64,000 nt of DNA from Callipepla californica brunnescens. Its lineage: Eukaryota; Chordata; Aves; Galliformes; Odontophoridae. A program made the translations under genes and the position numbers. Positions 28,601 to 43,600 of the stretch are shown piece after piece (within the stretch, counting starts at the first letter, position 1; each line of letters begins with the position of its first letter). The notes below the pieces were generated by a model. That model ran no database searches. It was not told the origin of the DNA and worked only from the letters and a program-made list of their open reading frames with translations. The stretch covers positions 3,907,501 to 3,971,500 of the forward strand of contig JALIRH010000010.1 of assembly GCA_023055505.1 (NCBI GenBank), written 5' to 3'.

Positions 28601-31600
28601 TGCAATTGTTAGCTGCAGCACTGGCACTGAGCACTGCGGTTGCTGAATCATGAATCTGACTGGAAAATTATATCGGAACTTTAGACCGAGCAAGCGTACT
28701 GCCTTCATGTGCTGCAGTAACTTGATCCAAACTTCCTCAGGGATCTTCTCTGAATTTATTTGCTTAGAAACAATAACTTAGCCTTAATTTACAGCTCTTA
28801 ATTAATGCATTAAAATCTTCATGACAAATTCAGAAAACATAAAAACAATTAAGTAGATCAAATGAGGACTACATCCTAAGCTTTTTACAGTATCTTGTAA
28901 TCCTTTTTAGACTAGAATAAATGATTGTTTTGCTTCTGGATGTGGATGCAAAGATGTGAGCTGTGATGAAAAATACTTTATTTTCCAGATTATTAGTAAA
29001 TGAGTGAAAGCTTGACAGCACAAACAGTAATTTCCTCACTAGAACAACAGTCTATCAAAAAGAAAAACATTGGAGCACTACTTGTGCAAGGAAGATGATC
29101 AGCAGTCGGTCATTAAAAACCACGTTCTGAGTATTCTCACTAATGGAAAAGTAAATACACAGCAGTTGCTTTTTGTGTAATGCTTTGATTTGATTGCACA
29201 GAATGGAGTCTATGGGGAATTTCATTCAGAATTCGAATAACTCATTAAATAAGATCAAAATGGAAATAATGCTGTGCATAGTTGAAAACATTTACATTTT
29301 TTGGTAATTCCTCAAGTCACAGTAATTGCAAAGAAATGGTTCTAGTGTGTGTGTTGGAATTCAGGTGCCGTATGACACCAGAATTGAGACTGTTTTGATG
29401 ATGAATGGTACATTTTCAGTTGATGTGGGAGCAAGGCAACTTCACCAAAAGATTTTTCATGCAGCCGTTTGAGAGTACTTTTTAGTTGCTATTGTGGATG
29501 GATATTAAAGACCAACTATTTAAATAAAGTACGTCAGTGTCATTCAGTTTTCTTATTTTAACTTCAGTGATGTATAGCGGCAGAACTTCTTTTAAATTTA
29601 AAGCTTTTAAGTTCACTAGTTCTTCCAAGCGTGCCTTGGAAAATCAGAATAGTGTTTTGGTTTCTCTCTAAACATTTATAGCCAGAACAGTCCTGTTCCT
29701 GATGTTTTCTGCTAATAGAAAATACATACGCTTGTTTACTAGATGAATCAATCCTGTGAAGCTGGTTTATTCTACCCTTGTTCACAGTAAGTAGTTCTGT
29801 GAGCCCTGAACAGTCTAAGCACTTTATTCATCAGTGTTTTATGGAATTTTAGGGATTAATGATTCTGCTATCCATCAATAAGGATAGAAAAAGTTCCAAA
29901 AAATCAGATTTAAAATATCTTAACACTCGCAAATCTTATATGCAAATAGATGGTGGTTTGACGATGCAAGTATTTCTGAATTTCCCATCTGAATTGTTTG
30001 TAGTCTGGCCTTAACATGTTTCCTAGCAGCTTTCTGGCCTCTGGGTAATAGAGTTGTGCTTCCTCTTTCTGAGTTCAGGAATCTTCGAGTTGTGTACAAA
30101 ACAAAACTGTTTCAGCGTGTTTTACTGGATTCAGAGATGGTGCAGTGACACATGGTAGCTGTAGACTCAGTAGCCATTAACTTGTGAGATAGAGGATGTT
30201 TCTGGAAAGTGAAGAGATTCAAATTAATTCTTCTCAGAGTAACCTGGGAAACTTGGGTTGAGTGTTGTGGGCATCAGTCAGGGGAAGGGCATTTTTATGG
30301 AACTGGATTATACTGTGTAGGAGGAAAAAAAAAACAAGACAAAACAACCAACAGTGAAAGCCACTGTAACTGTTTTGTGGGGGCCCTGACCTTGTCAGTC
30401 TCTCAGATGCATTCTGAGCACCCTTGAAGCCTCCTTGGATGGTTTGGCTGCTTCTATGCCCACTTCAGAGAGAGCTCAGTCAGAGGAGCCAGTTGCTTCA
30501 GGAGAGGAGAGCTCAGTTTAGTTTGCTCTGTAATGAAGAATTGGATGAGTCCAGGGAGCTTGCACTTTGAATTCAGAGGAAAGCACGCTGTATTCACTAG
30601 AGTTCAGGTTGCAGATGAGCAAGGCTTTTCTGGATTGGAACTTGAATATTTTACATACCAATTTTTCTCTGTAGCATTTTGATCTTGTTTTGACCTCTTC
30701 TCCTCACATATACACACCGCAGCTCGACTAACCTTCCTGTGGAGAGCTGGCAGATCTATTCAGAGTTGCAGTGAATGCCTGTTTGATAGCACATTTGCCA
30801 CTAATTCTGTTCTGCCTAATCCTTGCAGCTTCTGGCTCTTCAAATCCTGCACTGCAGCATTCCACGGGGTCTCCCTTGCTTTCTGTATTTAAGGCTTTTG
30901 AGAACTGAGGTCTTGGGTGTAGTTGGGTGTTGAGGTGTTGTTGGATTTGTTTTTGCTTATTTAAATATGGATGTAGGAAAGTTAGATGTTATTTTTTTAA
31001 GAGCAGGAACTTGTCTAAAATATGACTGTATATGAAACCATAAAAATACTGGCTTTTAAAAATGGTTAGATTTTGCATCTGTTCTTAAATTTTTTGTAGT
31101 TAAAATCAAAAATTGACTTCAGTCTATACATCAAAAGAGTAATAAAAAAACTAACTGTGCATTTTAATGCTGCTAAGCCATGTTTACTTTTTGGCTTATT
31201 CATCACCAGTAATACTGGTATGTGTGTTCTAATGATATAATGCTTAAATTAATACTTTTTTAGAGAGAGAAAATCAAAGTTGAGTTGGTAGAATGCAAAC
31301 TGAAGCCAAACACACGCCAGGTGACTGATGAACTTTGTATTACTTGAAACTTCAGTGGACCTGGAAAGCATCTAGGAACAAGTCAGCTCACGTAACCTGC
31401 ATTATGTAACAGTTCTATAGAATCAATTTACAGCAAAGAAATGCATTTAAAGAAAGAAAGATGAGGAGTGCTGTGGCATCAGCAAGAGAATAGCATTATA
31501 ATCTGAAGACTTAAAATACCCTTTACTGAGCAAGCTTTACTATAACTAGTAATAGTCATCGGGATGTAGTTTAACTTGAGACTGCCTTCTCTGAAATCTT

Positions 31601-34600
31601 ACCTGATAGAAGATGTTAGATGTGTTTCCCCTTCGATTTAGACAACAGATGTTAAATCAGTGATTTTCTGTGTCTTTTCTTTTTCTTTTCTATTTTTTTT
31701 TTTTATATATGAATAGGGTGGGGAGCACTGCTACTACCATGGAAGTATCAGAGGTATCAAGGATTCCAGAGTTGCTCTTTCAACTTGTAATGGACTTCAG
31801 TAAGTGCACTTTCTCTCTCTTCTTTCAAACAAGGCTATTAACTGGTTGCTACTCTTGAATATTATGTTGAAATGTGTGATGGACTGCAGTTTTCCAGACC
31901 AAGAGATGTTTGAAGTTGCAAAATACCAGTGCCAGTTATGCCAGTCTGCTCACACCTTTTTTAGTATCAATAGAATTAGTCTTTTGATTCTGTCTCATGA
32001 AACTTTGGTGAGCAGCAATGCATATTTCACTAAAATGACTTACTACAATGGAGAATGAACAAGAATTGTACTGTAGGGGTCTGTTCGCTCAGTACTTGCA
32101 GATGAAGCTCAGCCCACAGAACCATTTTTCTTTTCATTAGATTATTAAAAAAAAAAAGAAAAAGAAATGAGTTGCTGTAGACGGTAACTTTCCTCATTCT
32201 GGTGCTGATATCTATCTTAGGACTCCCTGGACCTTTCTAGGTCCAACATTTATACTCTGGTTTTTGGTCATTACAATTACTGTTACATTCGGTATCAGTT
32301 TGTTGATCTGTGCCACATATGATGGTAATCCATATGGTTGTGGAATTATTTCAATATTGATTGGAGTTTCAGCTGTAATTTTGGTGTTATTTTGTTAAAA
32401 ATCGTATGATTGGGTCAGGTTAATTCTCCTGTAATCCTAATGTCAGTTGTGCTTCTCCATGTTCTAGTGGCATGTTTGAAGACAGCACTTACGTGTACTT
32501 GATAGAACCAGTGGCTTTGACTCACAGTGCAGTAAGTTTATTTTTATCTGATTTTTCACTTGATTTGGGAAAGAGAGTGCTCAAAGAAGAGCAAATAAAA
32601 ATACTGGAATAAATCAGGAAATTAGCGATCTGTGTTCTGCACTCATGGAAAAAAAATGTATTTTAAAACACCTGGTTGGACTTCTTTAAGGCAAGAAATG
32701 TGCAGGTATGAACTGTGTAACATTTTTCTTTGCTTTTCTTTCATTTTTCTTTCTCCTAGTCATTGTTAATCATTTAGCTGTTGGAAGTAGGAAGGTAAGA
32801 TGTTTTCCATAGCAGATTTCTATGCACTGTCAAAAGGTGTTTATCCATTTGCTCTAGGACTCAAACTAAAGAATTAATACATTTCTCGGAGGGTGTGGAA
32901 GTCGTCCCTCACAAAACAGTTGGATCCAAGTTGCTCCTTGATCTCCCACATTTCCAGTGAGATCTTAATGAAGTAGATAATTACATCTGAGTATCTATAT
33001 ATGTGTGTGAAGTCACTCTAGCTTAAATTATTCTGATCTGGCATAGTCATATATTCAAATATTTACATGGGATTTAGGACTGTATTTGTGCAAGAATCCT
33101 GTGAACTGTCATTATTTTTGTGCTTCATGTTAACTATATTATAGCACAGCTGTTCCTAAAACCGTCTATTTATAGAACTGACTACATTTCAGACAGTACT
33201 GAAACCAGGAAGGTTTCTACGTCCCGAATGGTTCAAAGGTTTGCTTTTCAGCAGAGCGATTCTGTATCGTTGAGATATAAACCGTGATGATTTCCTATCT
33301 CACCCAGTCTGCAGGGTCTATTCTGCGTGCTGTATCTCAAACGCACCTCACTCAAGTACTTACCAGTAAATGATAAATAACATAATGCTGCAGAATTTAT
33401 GTGCTTTAGTGACAGTTAAATGTTAATTTGTAGCCCAGGGGAAGATCTGCAAAATCTTTGACTCCTGAAGCTTTCAAAGAAAGTGAATTGGCATCCAGAG
33501 GAATCAAGGTCATCTAGCTGGTCAGCTCTTGGGCTGTGCAGGAAACTGCACAGATGCTGAAAAATGTTACATCCAAAAAGAGTGATGTTTCTCAGTCTCC
33601 TCAAAAACTGTATTACGTGCCATGTGTTACGTGATGCATTCTGGTGTAGCACGTATTCATAAAGACTGCAAAGCTGAAAGCTGACAGTACAGATACTGTA
33701 AATGTGTAGATATTATATTTATGATGTGTCCATAGAGTACTCAGAGGAGAAATTCTAGAACTGAGATACCATCTGCCAGTTCTGTTAAGGATTCAAGTGG
33801 TAGAATTCTAAATGAAAAGAGGATGGATTAATTTTTTTTTTTTTGTTTTTGTTTTTTTCCTAAATGCTGAAGGTCAAAACAGTACAGCTTCGGGGAATGT
33901 TCAGAGCCTCATATGTTTAATTTTTCTGTGTGAGATAAATATCTTGGCCGCAGTCTTCAGATTGTAGATGGTTCAGCTTGGTTAACCTTAACTATGGTGG
34001 ATGCTATATAAAACCAACAATTTTTTCCAGAAGAAATTAAAAAAAAAAAGAAACAAACCCAGCAAAAATGTGCTCTTATTCCCTTCAGTTCATTGCACAT
34101 TTCTCTCACAGGAGCTGCAGAGCAGTAGCATCCTTCCCTTTGGAAAGAGTTGCATGTTTTGGCAGCCTCTGTAGCAGAAGTGTTACAGAAGAAAAGACAA
34201 GTGTCTTCTAGTGATACCGAAATGTGATACTCTGGGGCATGTCAGACTTGTAAAGAACACAGGCATTGAAAGGTTTCTCATAGCATTCGTGTACTCAAAG
34301 CGTAGAGTGAAGCACGCCTCTTAAAGAAGATGCTGTATTGATTAGTTTCTTCCATTTTGCTGCAATTAAGACCATAGATTTTTGCCGTAAATAGAAAACG
34401 TATCCTTACGTTTCTTCTGGGAGTGGAAGATTTCATCTGAACATATGCTCTTTAATTTGATTTATTGGAATAAATGATTTGCGTTCTCTAGCACTGAGGA
34501 TTTTAAAGGACTCTTTTCAAGTCATCTCAAAAACATTTCTGATATCTGAGTTTTGTATGCCGGTAAACGCTCCGTGATTTGCTTAGGATTGCAAACGTTT

Positions 34601-37600
34601 CTTCAAATGATTGCTGTGTGGAATTGGTACTGTGGTTGGTTGTGCTTTGTAGAAGTGAAAGAAAAATGAGAAATATTGAAAGAAATGCCTTACTTTTCAC
34701 TCCACAGTAATAGTTATAAGAAAATGTTGCATATTTTTCTTAACAGGAAAGTAAAGGTAGGCCACATATCATCCAGAGGATCTATGGAATGCAAGCATCC
34801 AAGCACCTGCCGGACCTTGGTATGGTTTTGCTTATGAGGTTTTTCAATACTGTAAATAATTGTATACACAACTCAACTAATTTGAGTATTAGGCTAGTAG
34901 AGCTATTGAAAATAGCTGACCATTTAGAAACACTTGAAAAATAAATACTAAGCTTATTTTTTTTATAAAAGTTGCAGTGGAACTCAGAAGAGCGGCTGAC
35001 AGCCTTTCATCTATGAAGACCAGCCAGCTTTCTTCTGCATATCATTTAATTTAATCCGTGATATGAATGCTGTTGAGGGCAAGAAATGAAAACATATATC
35101 CTAAGCCCAGGCTACAGTCTTTCTGTGTCCCCTTGCATGCTTTAACTCTAAATTTAGATTTCCAAGTGACTTGAGATTCGATATGAAGTAGTACTTAATG
35201 TATCTAATGTATTTTTTTTTTCAGGAATTAACTTTTCGATATGAAAAGTTATTCTAACTTTGGTGATCTCAATCTCTTTTTGGACATTACACTAGTAGTT
35301 CAAAATAACGCCTTGAAATTCTTAAATTCTGCTTTGTACAGAGACTCAATCTGGTTCTCAATGGCCCTTTATCTCTGAACTACCGTGGCTGAGGAGAAAG
35401 AGAAGAAGGAGAGCAGTGAGTAGAAATGTGACCCTGAGTTAAGACCATTTCTGAAAACAAAGCCCAAACCATCCGTTTTGGATTTTGAGTGAGCAGAAGC
35501 TTTAGAAAATCAATATTTCGGTAGCTTAAAATTGTTATGTAATACAACTATCAAACGATAAAATTACTCACATAAAAGGAAAAGTATACATCAATTGAAT
35601 GGGAGTTTAATAATGAAAATGACTTTAGAAAGTGGGGTGAGTTTTAGATTTGAAATCTGCTTGATAAAGATTATTTTTGGATGAAGTATTGCTTTTTGAA
35701 GGTAGCCGACTTGAATTTCACTCAGCGTGTTAAGTAGCATGATCAAAGAAAAACTCCAAATAAGGACATCTAATTTGACTGGGTTACTGAGAGAACAAAA
35801 GTTGACAGTTCTCATGATCTACACATGCATATGCATGAGAGCAAGGGGAATAATAGGGTTTAAGAAAATTAATTTGTATTTCTTCACTGACTTGAAAAAT
35901 CCATGACTTATTTTTGGAGGGCTCATCTATTTTTAGAAACTTCCTCTTTAAGGCTGTGAGGAATGGTACAGAAACCTACGAGTATGTGGCGTGTAAGATT
36001 CTTTTCTCCATTAAGTGGGGAGGGGAGCAGTGGTGACTTCCGTACTGAAATGAAAAGTAAAATCTAAACTTATTTCAAATGATGCAACTCGGATTCCCAG
36101 CCATTGTCAGTTATCAAAACTCACCAAGTTAGTGGAACTATGGTGATTTACTGTAGCTGAAGGTCTGACCCAGTTCTTACAGACTTACGAACTCTACATA
36201 ATATTTACAGGTAATCCTATTAAATCAGCAGCTGCAGTTATTTTTGAAAATCCCTCCATCTTCATGATTTCTCAGAGAATTTCTTTAATCCATCAGGCAT
36301 CTCGTGGCGTCTTTGAAGAAATGAAATATCTGGAGCTCATGATTGTCAATGACCACAAAATGGTAGGTGTATGAATTCACTGATTTCTTGTGATGATAAT
36401 TGGTAGAGTGATGAATGACACTATACATTATTGAATCCTTTTGGGTCAAATATTTCATTTAGCAGCAGCTGCTGACAGTGCTGTAAGGCGTAGGCTGGAG
36501 TACCAGTACAAGCTGTTCAGTTCACAAAGTGTTTGTTATTTGCTTAGAAAGAATTACTTCTTTTTTCCCTTTGTGTCTTGAGGGTAAACTGGAAACAATG
36601 AGACGAGCTGATATTTGTTATTTAAATGTTAGTGCTTTCACAAATGATGCCAGGTAAGGTATCAAAGCGCCATTATGATATCCCTGTTAAAAATTGAAAA
36701 GAGAATTGCTGTGGGAGTTACGTGATTCCACATTTTGGAAATACCGTGTCAGCAAGTTCCTCATGAACAACTTGATTTTGCCTCATTCTGAGCCCTTTTC
36801 CTTAGCTTTCTCAACTTGAGAGGCAGCTAAGTGCCTCTTAGTTTGGTTTTGCTTCTATGTGTGAAGAACCTTTTTTAAAAAACGAATTATGTTTATGAAA
36901 CAGTTTCAAATAATTTTATGTGCAAATAACAGTTTTGAGGTTTCTATAAAAGCTCATGGAATCTATCACGTTGCAGCATGTTTTCCCAGTTATGGCTGTT
37001 GCTGTGGACTCTCATCAGCACTGAAGGATGATTTTAAAGTGCCAGTCTTAGAGCAGGACACGGTATTTTGCAGATAATGTCACCTTTCCAGAACTATTTC
37101 CCAAACTACACAAATATTCTGGGTTGAAAATAATTGATATTTAATCTCTGTCAAGTCAGCATCTTTGAGGGAATTTGAATGGGTGGGAAGAGTTGGACAA
37201 AAATGTCTTCAACCATTTTCCTTTGTAAACCTATCTGCTAGGGGAAGAGCATTCACGTGTTAAGAGTATAGTCCTAGGGCATAGTAACTGAAGTTACAGA
37301 TATTTTCTTAACTTGTCTGAGATCTGTGGTTGGTACTTCTTATAAACAGAACATTTCTGTTTGGTTCCTCTGGCCTCTCTTGTGAGCAGACGTGCCTACA
37401 GGACGGCCATCCTGTTCCTTACACTTGTTATAGTTGCCAACTTTTGTCTCCTCTCAAGCTGTATTTGTTAGATATTAAGATCGCAAACACTCAAGAAGAT
37501 TTGCTTCAGAGTTGTCAGTGACTCAGAAGCTTCTTGTCAAAGAATAGAACAGATATACTAAAGGAAGCATTCATGAGTCTGAGTTCAAGAGGACTTTTAA

Positions 37601-40600
37601 GGTTTCCCGGTTACCAGCAGAGGGCAGATTTCTCCTGCAGATTACACTAGGAAGTGGTGTCTTAAACCTCTTTGAACATTGTGTTATTACATGATTAATG
37701 TCTTTTCACAAAGTTTTCACTTCCTTTAGCACAAAAAGCACATGCAAATGTATTAAAGTTGTTGAACATTTTACAGATGACTGATTATTTTCTGTTTTAG
37801 GAGCTGTGTTTAAAGACGTGCCAAACATTGGTATTGATTTGGATATATAAATAGTTTTCTGAAAATGAGAACACTTTCAAAGCATATTATTTTACTTTTT
37901 CATGTCTGAGAAGGTTTGAGGTTGTGTGGCTGCTGCTGTCAGTGTGCATGCTGCGCACCCACCAGTACCACAGCTGGGGAGAGAAGCAGTACCGATCTGC
38001 AGGCATCGTGCAGAAGTTTGCTGAACTCGTGTTGTCTCTGTGGCATTTTGTCAGTATAAGATTAGCTCACTTGTGCAAAACTAACAAATGTAAAGTGGTG
38101 GAAAAATGTTATCTAATATGGAGGGGGAGTCTTTGCGGACTGCAAATCACTGCGTAATACAATTTTGTTTTATAATTGTAGGTTTTTTGATGTCATGAAT
38201 TCATGCTTAGACACTTAGGCAGAGTCTTTGGGAAAACTGATACTGAGCAGGAGGGATCTGTGGGGCAGGATATGGAAAGGCATATAGACAGTTACAATGA
38301 CGTGCGTGGGAATTAGGAGGCAGAACTTGTAATGCAGCTCATTTAGGTCCATACAAATGAGAAAAAAAGAGTTTAGGATGGTCACCTTAACTCTTTTGAC
38401 TCTTACAACACACATTCACTTTTACCACGTGTTCCCTTTTTCCTTGTTGACATAACTTATGCTACTGTCATAAAAATCTGGTTCTGTAATAAAGAAAGAA
38501 TACCCTTGCGAAGAGCTGTGCACGAGGCAATTGATAAATGCTTCCACTTCAGGTTTCAGAGTTACTGCAGTGGAATGTGGCTGCTACCACTTGATACGTA
38601 ATTGATCAGGTTAAGCACAGCTTTAGTGGGTACAGCATTTGCTCATTACAAGCTCACATTTATGAGCTCTAGAGATGCCATGAGTTTATCATATGTAATT
38701 TTGTCTTGAACATTTGCTCAGCTTCTAGGTACAATATTTCTTCTGGTTAATTATCTTCCAGGGATTCTTGAAGATGAAGTGTAGGCTGTTAAGTTTTGAG
38801 TTTTTCCTATCATCTTTCTTAAAATATTAATTTTCCTTCCTTGCTGTGAAGTTAGTAATAAATATTTACATTCTCACTGCGTTCTTCTTTTTCTTCTTAC
38901 AGTTCAAAAAGCATCGTTCTTCACACGTGTACACAAACAACTTTGCAAAATCTGTGGTGAACCTCGTTGATGCTGTAAGTATCAGTGTGTCTCCTGGAGA
39001 CTGTCACTGGCTTTATTGGCTTAGCGTAGGATTTTGTGTAGGATACACAAGCTAAAGTAAGATTTGTAGTAAAGCTTGGTGTTGCTTTACAGTGCTGTGT
39101 TTGCAGTGAAAGCGGGATGGATTCTGTGGCAGTGATGAATACAGCGACTAGTTTGTTCAGCTTTGAGGAAGCAAAGCACTGTTTATATTTGATATGTTTT
39201 ATGTAAAGTATGTTGAAATTTAGGTGAGTATAATTACAATACACAAAATAATGGAAGTGGTTTAGAATATTTTTGTGCAAGCATCTGAAAATGCTAAATA
39301 ATGGAAATAATGTTGTTAGCGTTTATATTGCACGTGCCCAAAGGAGGGGTGCTGTCCCCATCTCTTTCTCACGTGATCAGTATGTTTAGGTACTTCAGCA
39401 TTCTAACAGCTATTTAACCATCTTTCCTTTCTTTGATTGTTCCTTCTGTTTTTCCATTTTTTCTTTGCCATGTGTGTTTACAGAAACTTTCTGCATCTCT
39501 CCAGTGCAGGATTCAGTCACACTGTAGATCTCTTGCTAAATGTCATCCTAGTGGCATTCTCTGTAACTGGAGCATGAAAGAGAGCAGAAATGTCTGCCTT
39601 GTTCCTCCCTCGTGCTCCTAGGGGCTGAGCTGTATATTGCTTACTGAAGAGTATTCTGAAAGAGATACTGGCTTTCAGAGACTTCCAGTTACTCTGCTCT
39701 CTGCCATCTTTTCCCTCCTGTTCGCTTCAAGAAGTGCAGTTTTCATCTCAGCAGACACAAGTAAAGGCTTCACTGATTCAGCCATATATAATCTGAGTTT
39801 TAATGTTTATCATTTTAACCATCCTGTGCCTGTCCTCAGCCTGCCTCCCTCACACCAGAGCAAATTGGTATTGTTTTCTCTTTAAAACCTGTTGGACAAA
39901 ATTGAGCCTGTCTGGTAGCACTCTGTCTCTTCTGTATGTTTCTCCTTTGTTTCTGAATATTATGCACGGATGTTTTTTAAAATAGATAGGATGCTGCCTT
40001 GCCTTCACGGTCTATAGCATGCTGGCTGCTGCTGGCTCATATAAGTACCACACAGTTGCAGTTCACATTGTATATCGCAGGTATGACTTGGAAACAAGCT
40101 AATCAATACATATCTGGAGCTGAGCAAGTGGCTTTTACAAATTTATGGATTAAGCAGCTAATGGGTTAACTATGAACAGCTTTTTAGGTCATAACTGAGC
40201 ATGTTTCATTAGTCAGTGTTCTCTGTGTCCAGCAGGCTGTCTGTTATGGATGAAGAGTATATCACACAGATCTGTGAAAACTCTGGTTAGCACAATGTGA
40301 CATCTCATGTCCTGAACCTAAAGAGAGCAGCTGTTTTCTTTCTGTAGCAAATGCCATGCAGGGTGCTAACGTGGATATTTTAAAGATGTTTTGCAATTGT
40401 TAGGGCCTGCTTGTCATTTACTTGTGTACTGCTACAGTGATATTAAAATGAATGTAAAATATTCTTACAAAATTCTGGCGTTGCTTTAGCTGCATGAAGT
40501 GATCGGACTGCAAGTGACAGAGCTTGTTGTGCCTTAGATGTTGGATGTATCAGAAGGTTATTTACTCTTGACTTAAGAACCATCTCTGGCTATTCTTTTT

Positions 40601-43600
40601 TATTTTATTTTAGATCACCCTGTGTACCTTACATTTCTGCTTTGCTGATTTTTGCACAAGTTTTGTACAAAACTGACTTAAATCATTTGATGTGAGAATT
40701 ATAAAAAGAATCACTTTTTAAAATTTTGTTTTGGTTTGTTTGTTTGTTTGCCCTTTCTATCAAAAGTTAGGTTGATCAGATGACTAACTTAAAGAAATCC
40801 AAGGCGTTACCAGCTAACTGTTTCCCCGTGTTTCCCTCCTGATTTATCCCTCTTGTCCTTCCGCTTTACTCTTACTGGCTATCTGTGCATGTCTGACCCA
40901 GTGTTCTACTCCTGTGCCTGTCCTGTCTCTGCCCTCAGATATACAAGGAGCAGCTGAACACCAGGGTGGTCCTTGTTGCAGTGGAAACTTGGACAGACAG
41001 AGATCGTATTAACATTCACCCTGACCCACTGCAGATGCTTCATGATTTCTCCAGATACCGGCAGCACTACATCAAGCAGCACGCTGATGCTGTGCACCTT
41101 CTCTCGTACGTACTGTTGTACAGTTAAGACCGTTGTAGTTCTACCTACTTTTCTGTTTATTGCTTTTGTCTACCTGTCTTTAATTACTTTTTTGCTTGTT
41201 GCTCATTACATCAACATCTACCCGCTTTAGCAAGTTACAACTGTTCTTACTGCATTAAACTATTTGTAATGCATGTAGTGTGTACCGTGGCCATAGTTAG
41301 ATTTTTATGCATATATATGCAAAATGAAAGCTTAATGTCTTTGCAACCTGGAGAGAGTGTCAAACAGTTTAAATGTCTCCAGATGAGCATTTAAGAACAC
41401 TTTGTTTTTCTATGATCTATTGATCTGTAAGGCCCCATGAAGAATGGGAGCGGGCACACTGACAGCAGCGTGAGCTGCCTGGAACATGTTCGTTGCTACA
41501 TGTAACTAGTTACATGTTGCTGTAACAGTAGGAGGTCTCCTTTAGAGATAGGATAGACTTTTAACCTAGACACTGTTTCTGAGGGAAGTGCAGCTTGCAT
41601 AGTTTGCTCCAACATCAACCTTGAGCAACTGTATCTGTTACTTCACAGCATAGTAGTTAAAGAGGAGGAAGAGTGTGGTCCCTTGTGCAGCATAAAGATT
41701 TTAACTTTTTCCCATCCACAGTGTGGAGGATGGAATAACAAATACTTCATGTGCGATTCTCCTAATGTGCATTTTTTACTGAGGAGGATTAAGATAGGGG
41801 ATGAAGCATTTCCTCCAGCCTCTCTCATAGCTGCACTGCCTTAATATAGATGTTGAAACACAGTGCAGATTTTGTTTCTCATAAGGTACGCAAAGCTCTG
41901 ATGTGCACTTTAATTAATTTTATGCATGCATTGTCTTACTTGCTGAATAGATGTTCTGACTCTCTAAGTGTTACTCTGATTATGAATCAAGGTCCTTTTC
42001 TAAAGTAAATTTCAGCTTTTAGCAGTGACAGGTGATTGAAGACTGCTACAGGGATCTTGTCTGAATTTCTTCCTGCTTTAGTCACTGAATTCTCAAATTG
42101 CTATTAAGTGATATTTAATAGAACAATCTCTTTAAAAATAACCAGAATAAGCTAAATGAAAGTTAGTGGTGTGGCAGGATGAGGTAACAAAGAAGGTGAA
42201 ATCATAGCTGCTATATAAAATGAAGGATCAGAGTGTTCAAGTTAATAACATATCTGAAAAGGGTGACAGCCCAAGGCTGGGCCTGCCTTTCCTGAAGGTA
42301 ACTGCATATCTGATAAGATCCCATCTTATGTGTGCATGCTGGCCAATTGTCAGTTCTATTCCTTTTGCTGCTTATTTTGTTAAAAAAATGAAAAAGTAAG
42401 AGTTCTGGTAAGATCTTTCCCAGAATGTTCTGAAACACTGCTGTTTCTCAAATGAAAAAGTAGCAGTGACATTTTTGAGTGTCCATTTTTATTAAATGGA
42501 GCCAGTGAACACTGACAGTCTAATGTTACTGCACCTGTGTGAGAACCACATTTGAGTCGGTAGAATCATAGAATGGCTTGGGTTGGAATGGACCTCTTAT
42601 CATCCCGTTCCAACCACCCGCTGCCACGAGCAGGGTTGCCAACCACTAAAGGAAGCACTTTACTTAGCATGTCCATATTTTAATCCGGAGTCGAAACCAG
42701 AATTTGAGTGATTTTGCTTTTAGGTGGTAGTTCTTAATGGTGATACATTTCAGTACAGAATTCCTTCTAGATAGATAATAAACTGGAATATAGAACTATA
42801 GAATCACCAGGGTTGGAGATGACCTCCAAGGTGATCTAGTTCAACCATCGTCTTCATCGCCAATTTTTCCCCACAAAACCTTGTCCCTCAGTACAACATC
42901 TAAACATTTCTTAAACGCCTCCAGGATGGTGACTCCACCACCTCCCTGGGCAGCCCCTTCCAGTGTCCGACCACTCTTTCAGAGAAGAAATTTTGCCTAG
43001 TATCCAACCTGAACCTTGCCTGGTGCAACTTGAGGTGATTCCCTCTCTTCCTATTGCTGGTTACATGGGAGAAGGGGCTGGTCCCCACCTCAGCACAACC
43101 TCCCTTCAGATAGTTGTTGGGAGAGATAAGGGCCCCTGAGGCCTCCTCTTGGCCAGACTGAATCCTGATTCTCTCAGCCACTCCTAAGAAGACCTGTGCT
43201 CCACACCCTTCACCAGCTTTGTTGCCCTTCTCTGCACATGCTCCACAGCCTCCATGTCTTCTTTTGTAATGAGGGCCACAAAACCGAACACAGTACTGAA
43301 GATGTGGCCTCACCAGAGCTGATTACAGGGGGACAGTCACCTCCCCGCTGTCAAAATGTTCATTATTATATTTTTAAAGGGAGTGTTTTTGTAGTATTTT
43401 CTTAGGAATCTGCCTGGTTTGTTTCTGGCTGTCATGTCTGTGGGTTGGGACTGATACTGACTCTTAAAGATAAAAACAGTATTTTTTGTTGCAGTTTGTC
43501 TTACCTCTTTTCGTGTCAGTGTTCTTTTTGTAAACTTAGACCAGCTGTTGGTGTTAGATGAGCACTACTGTGCATGTGACATGAGTGGAAGTTTAATCTT

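Noticed and set aside
31776..31781. Possible early GT donor in exon 5
   Set aside because: Stopping within the exon would lose the conserved VALSTCNGL block and break the phase with exon 6.
35230..35250. Inverted repeat AACTTTTC...GAAAAGTT in intron 7
   Set aside because: Short, imperfect and AT-rich; no sign of a structured RNA around it.
43196..43405. Plus-strand open frame through the CR1 copy
   Set aside because: It is the antisense shadow of the CR1 reverse transcriptase remnant on the minus strand.
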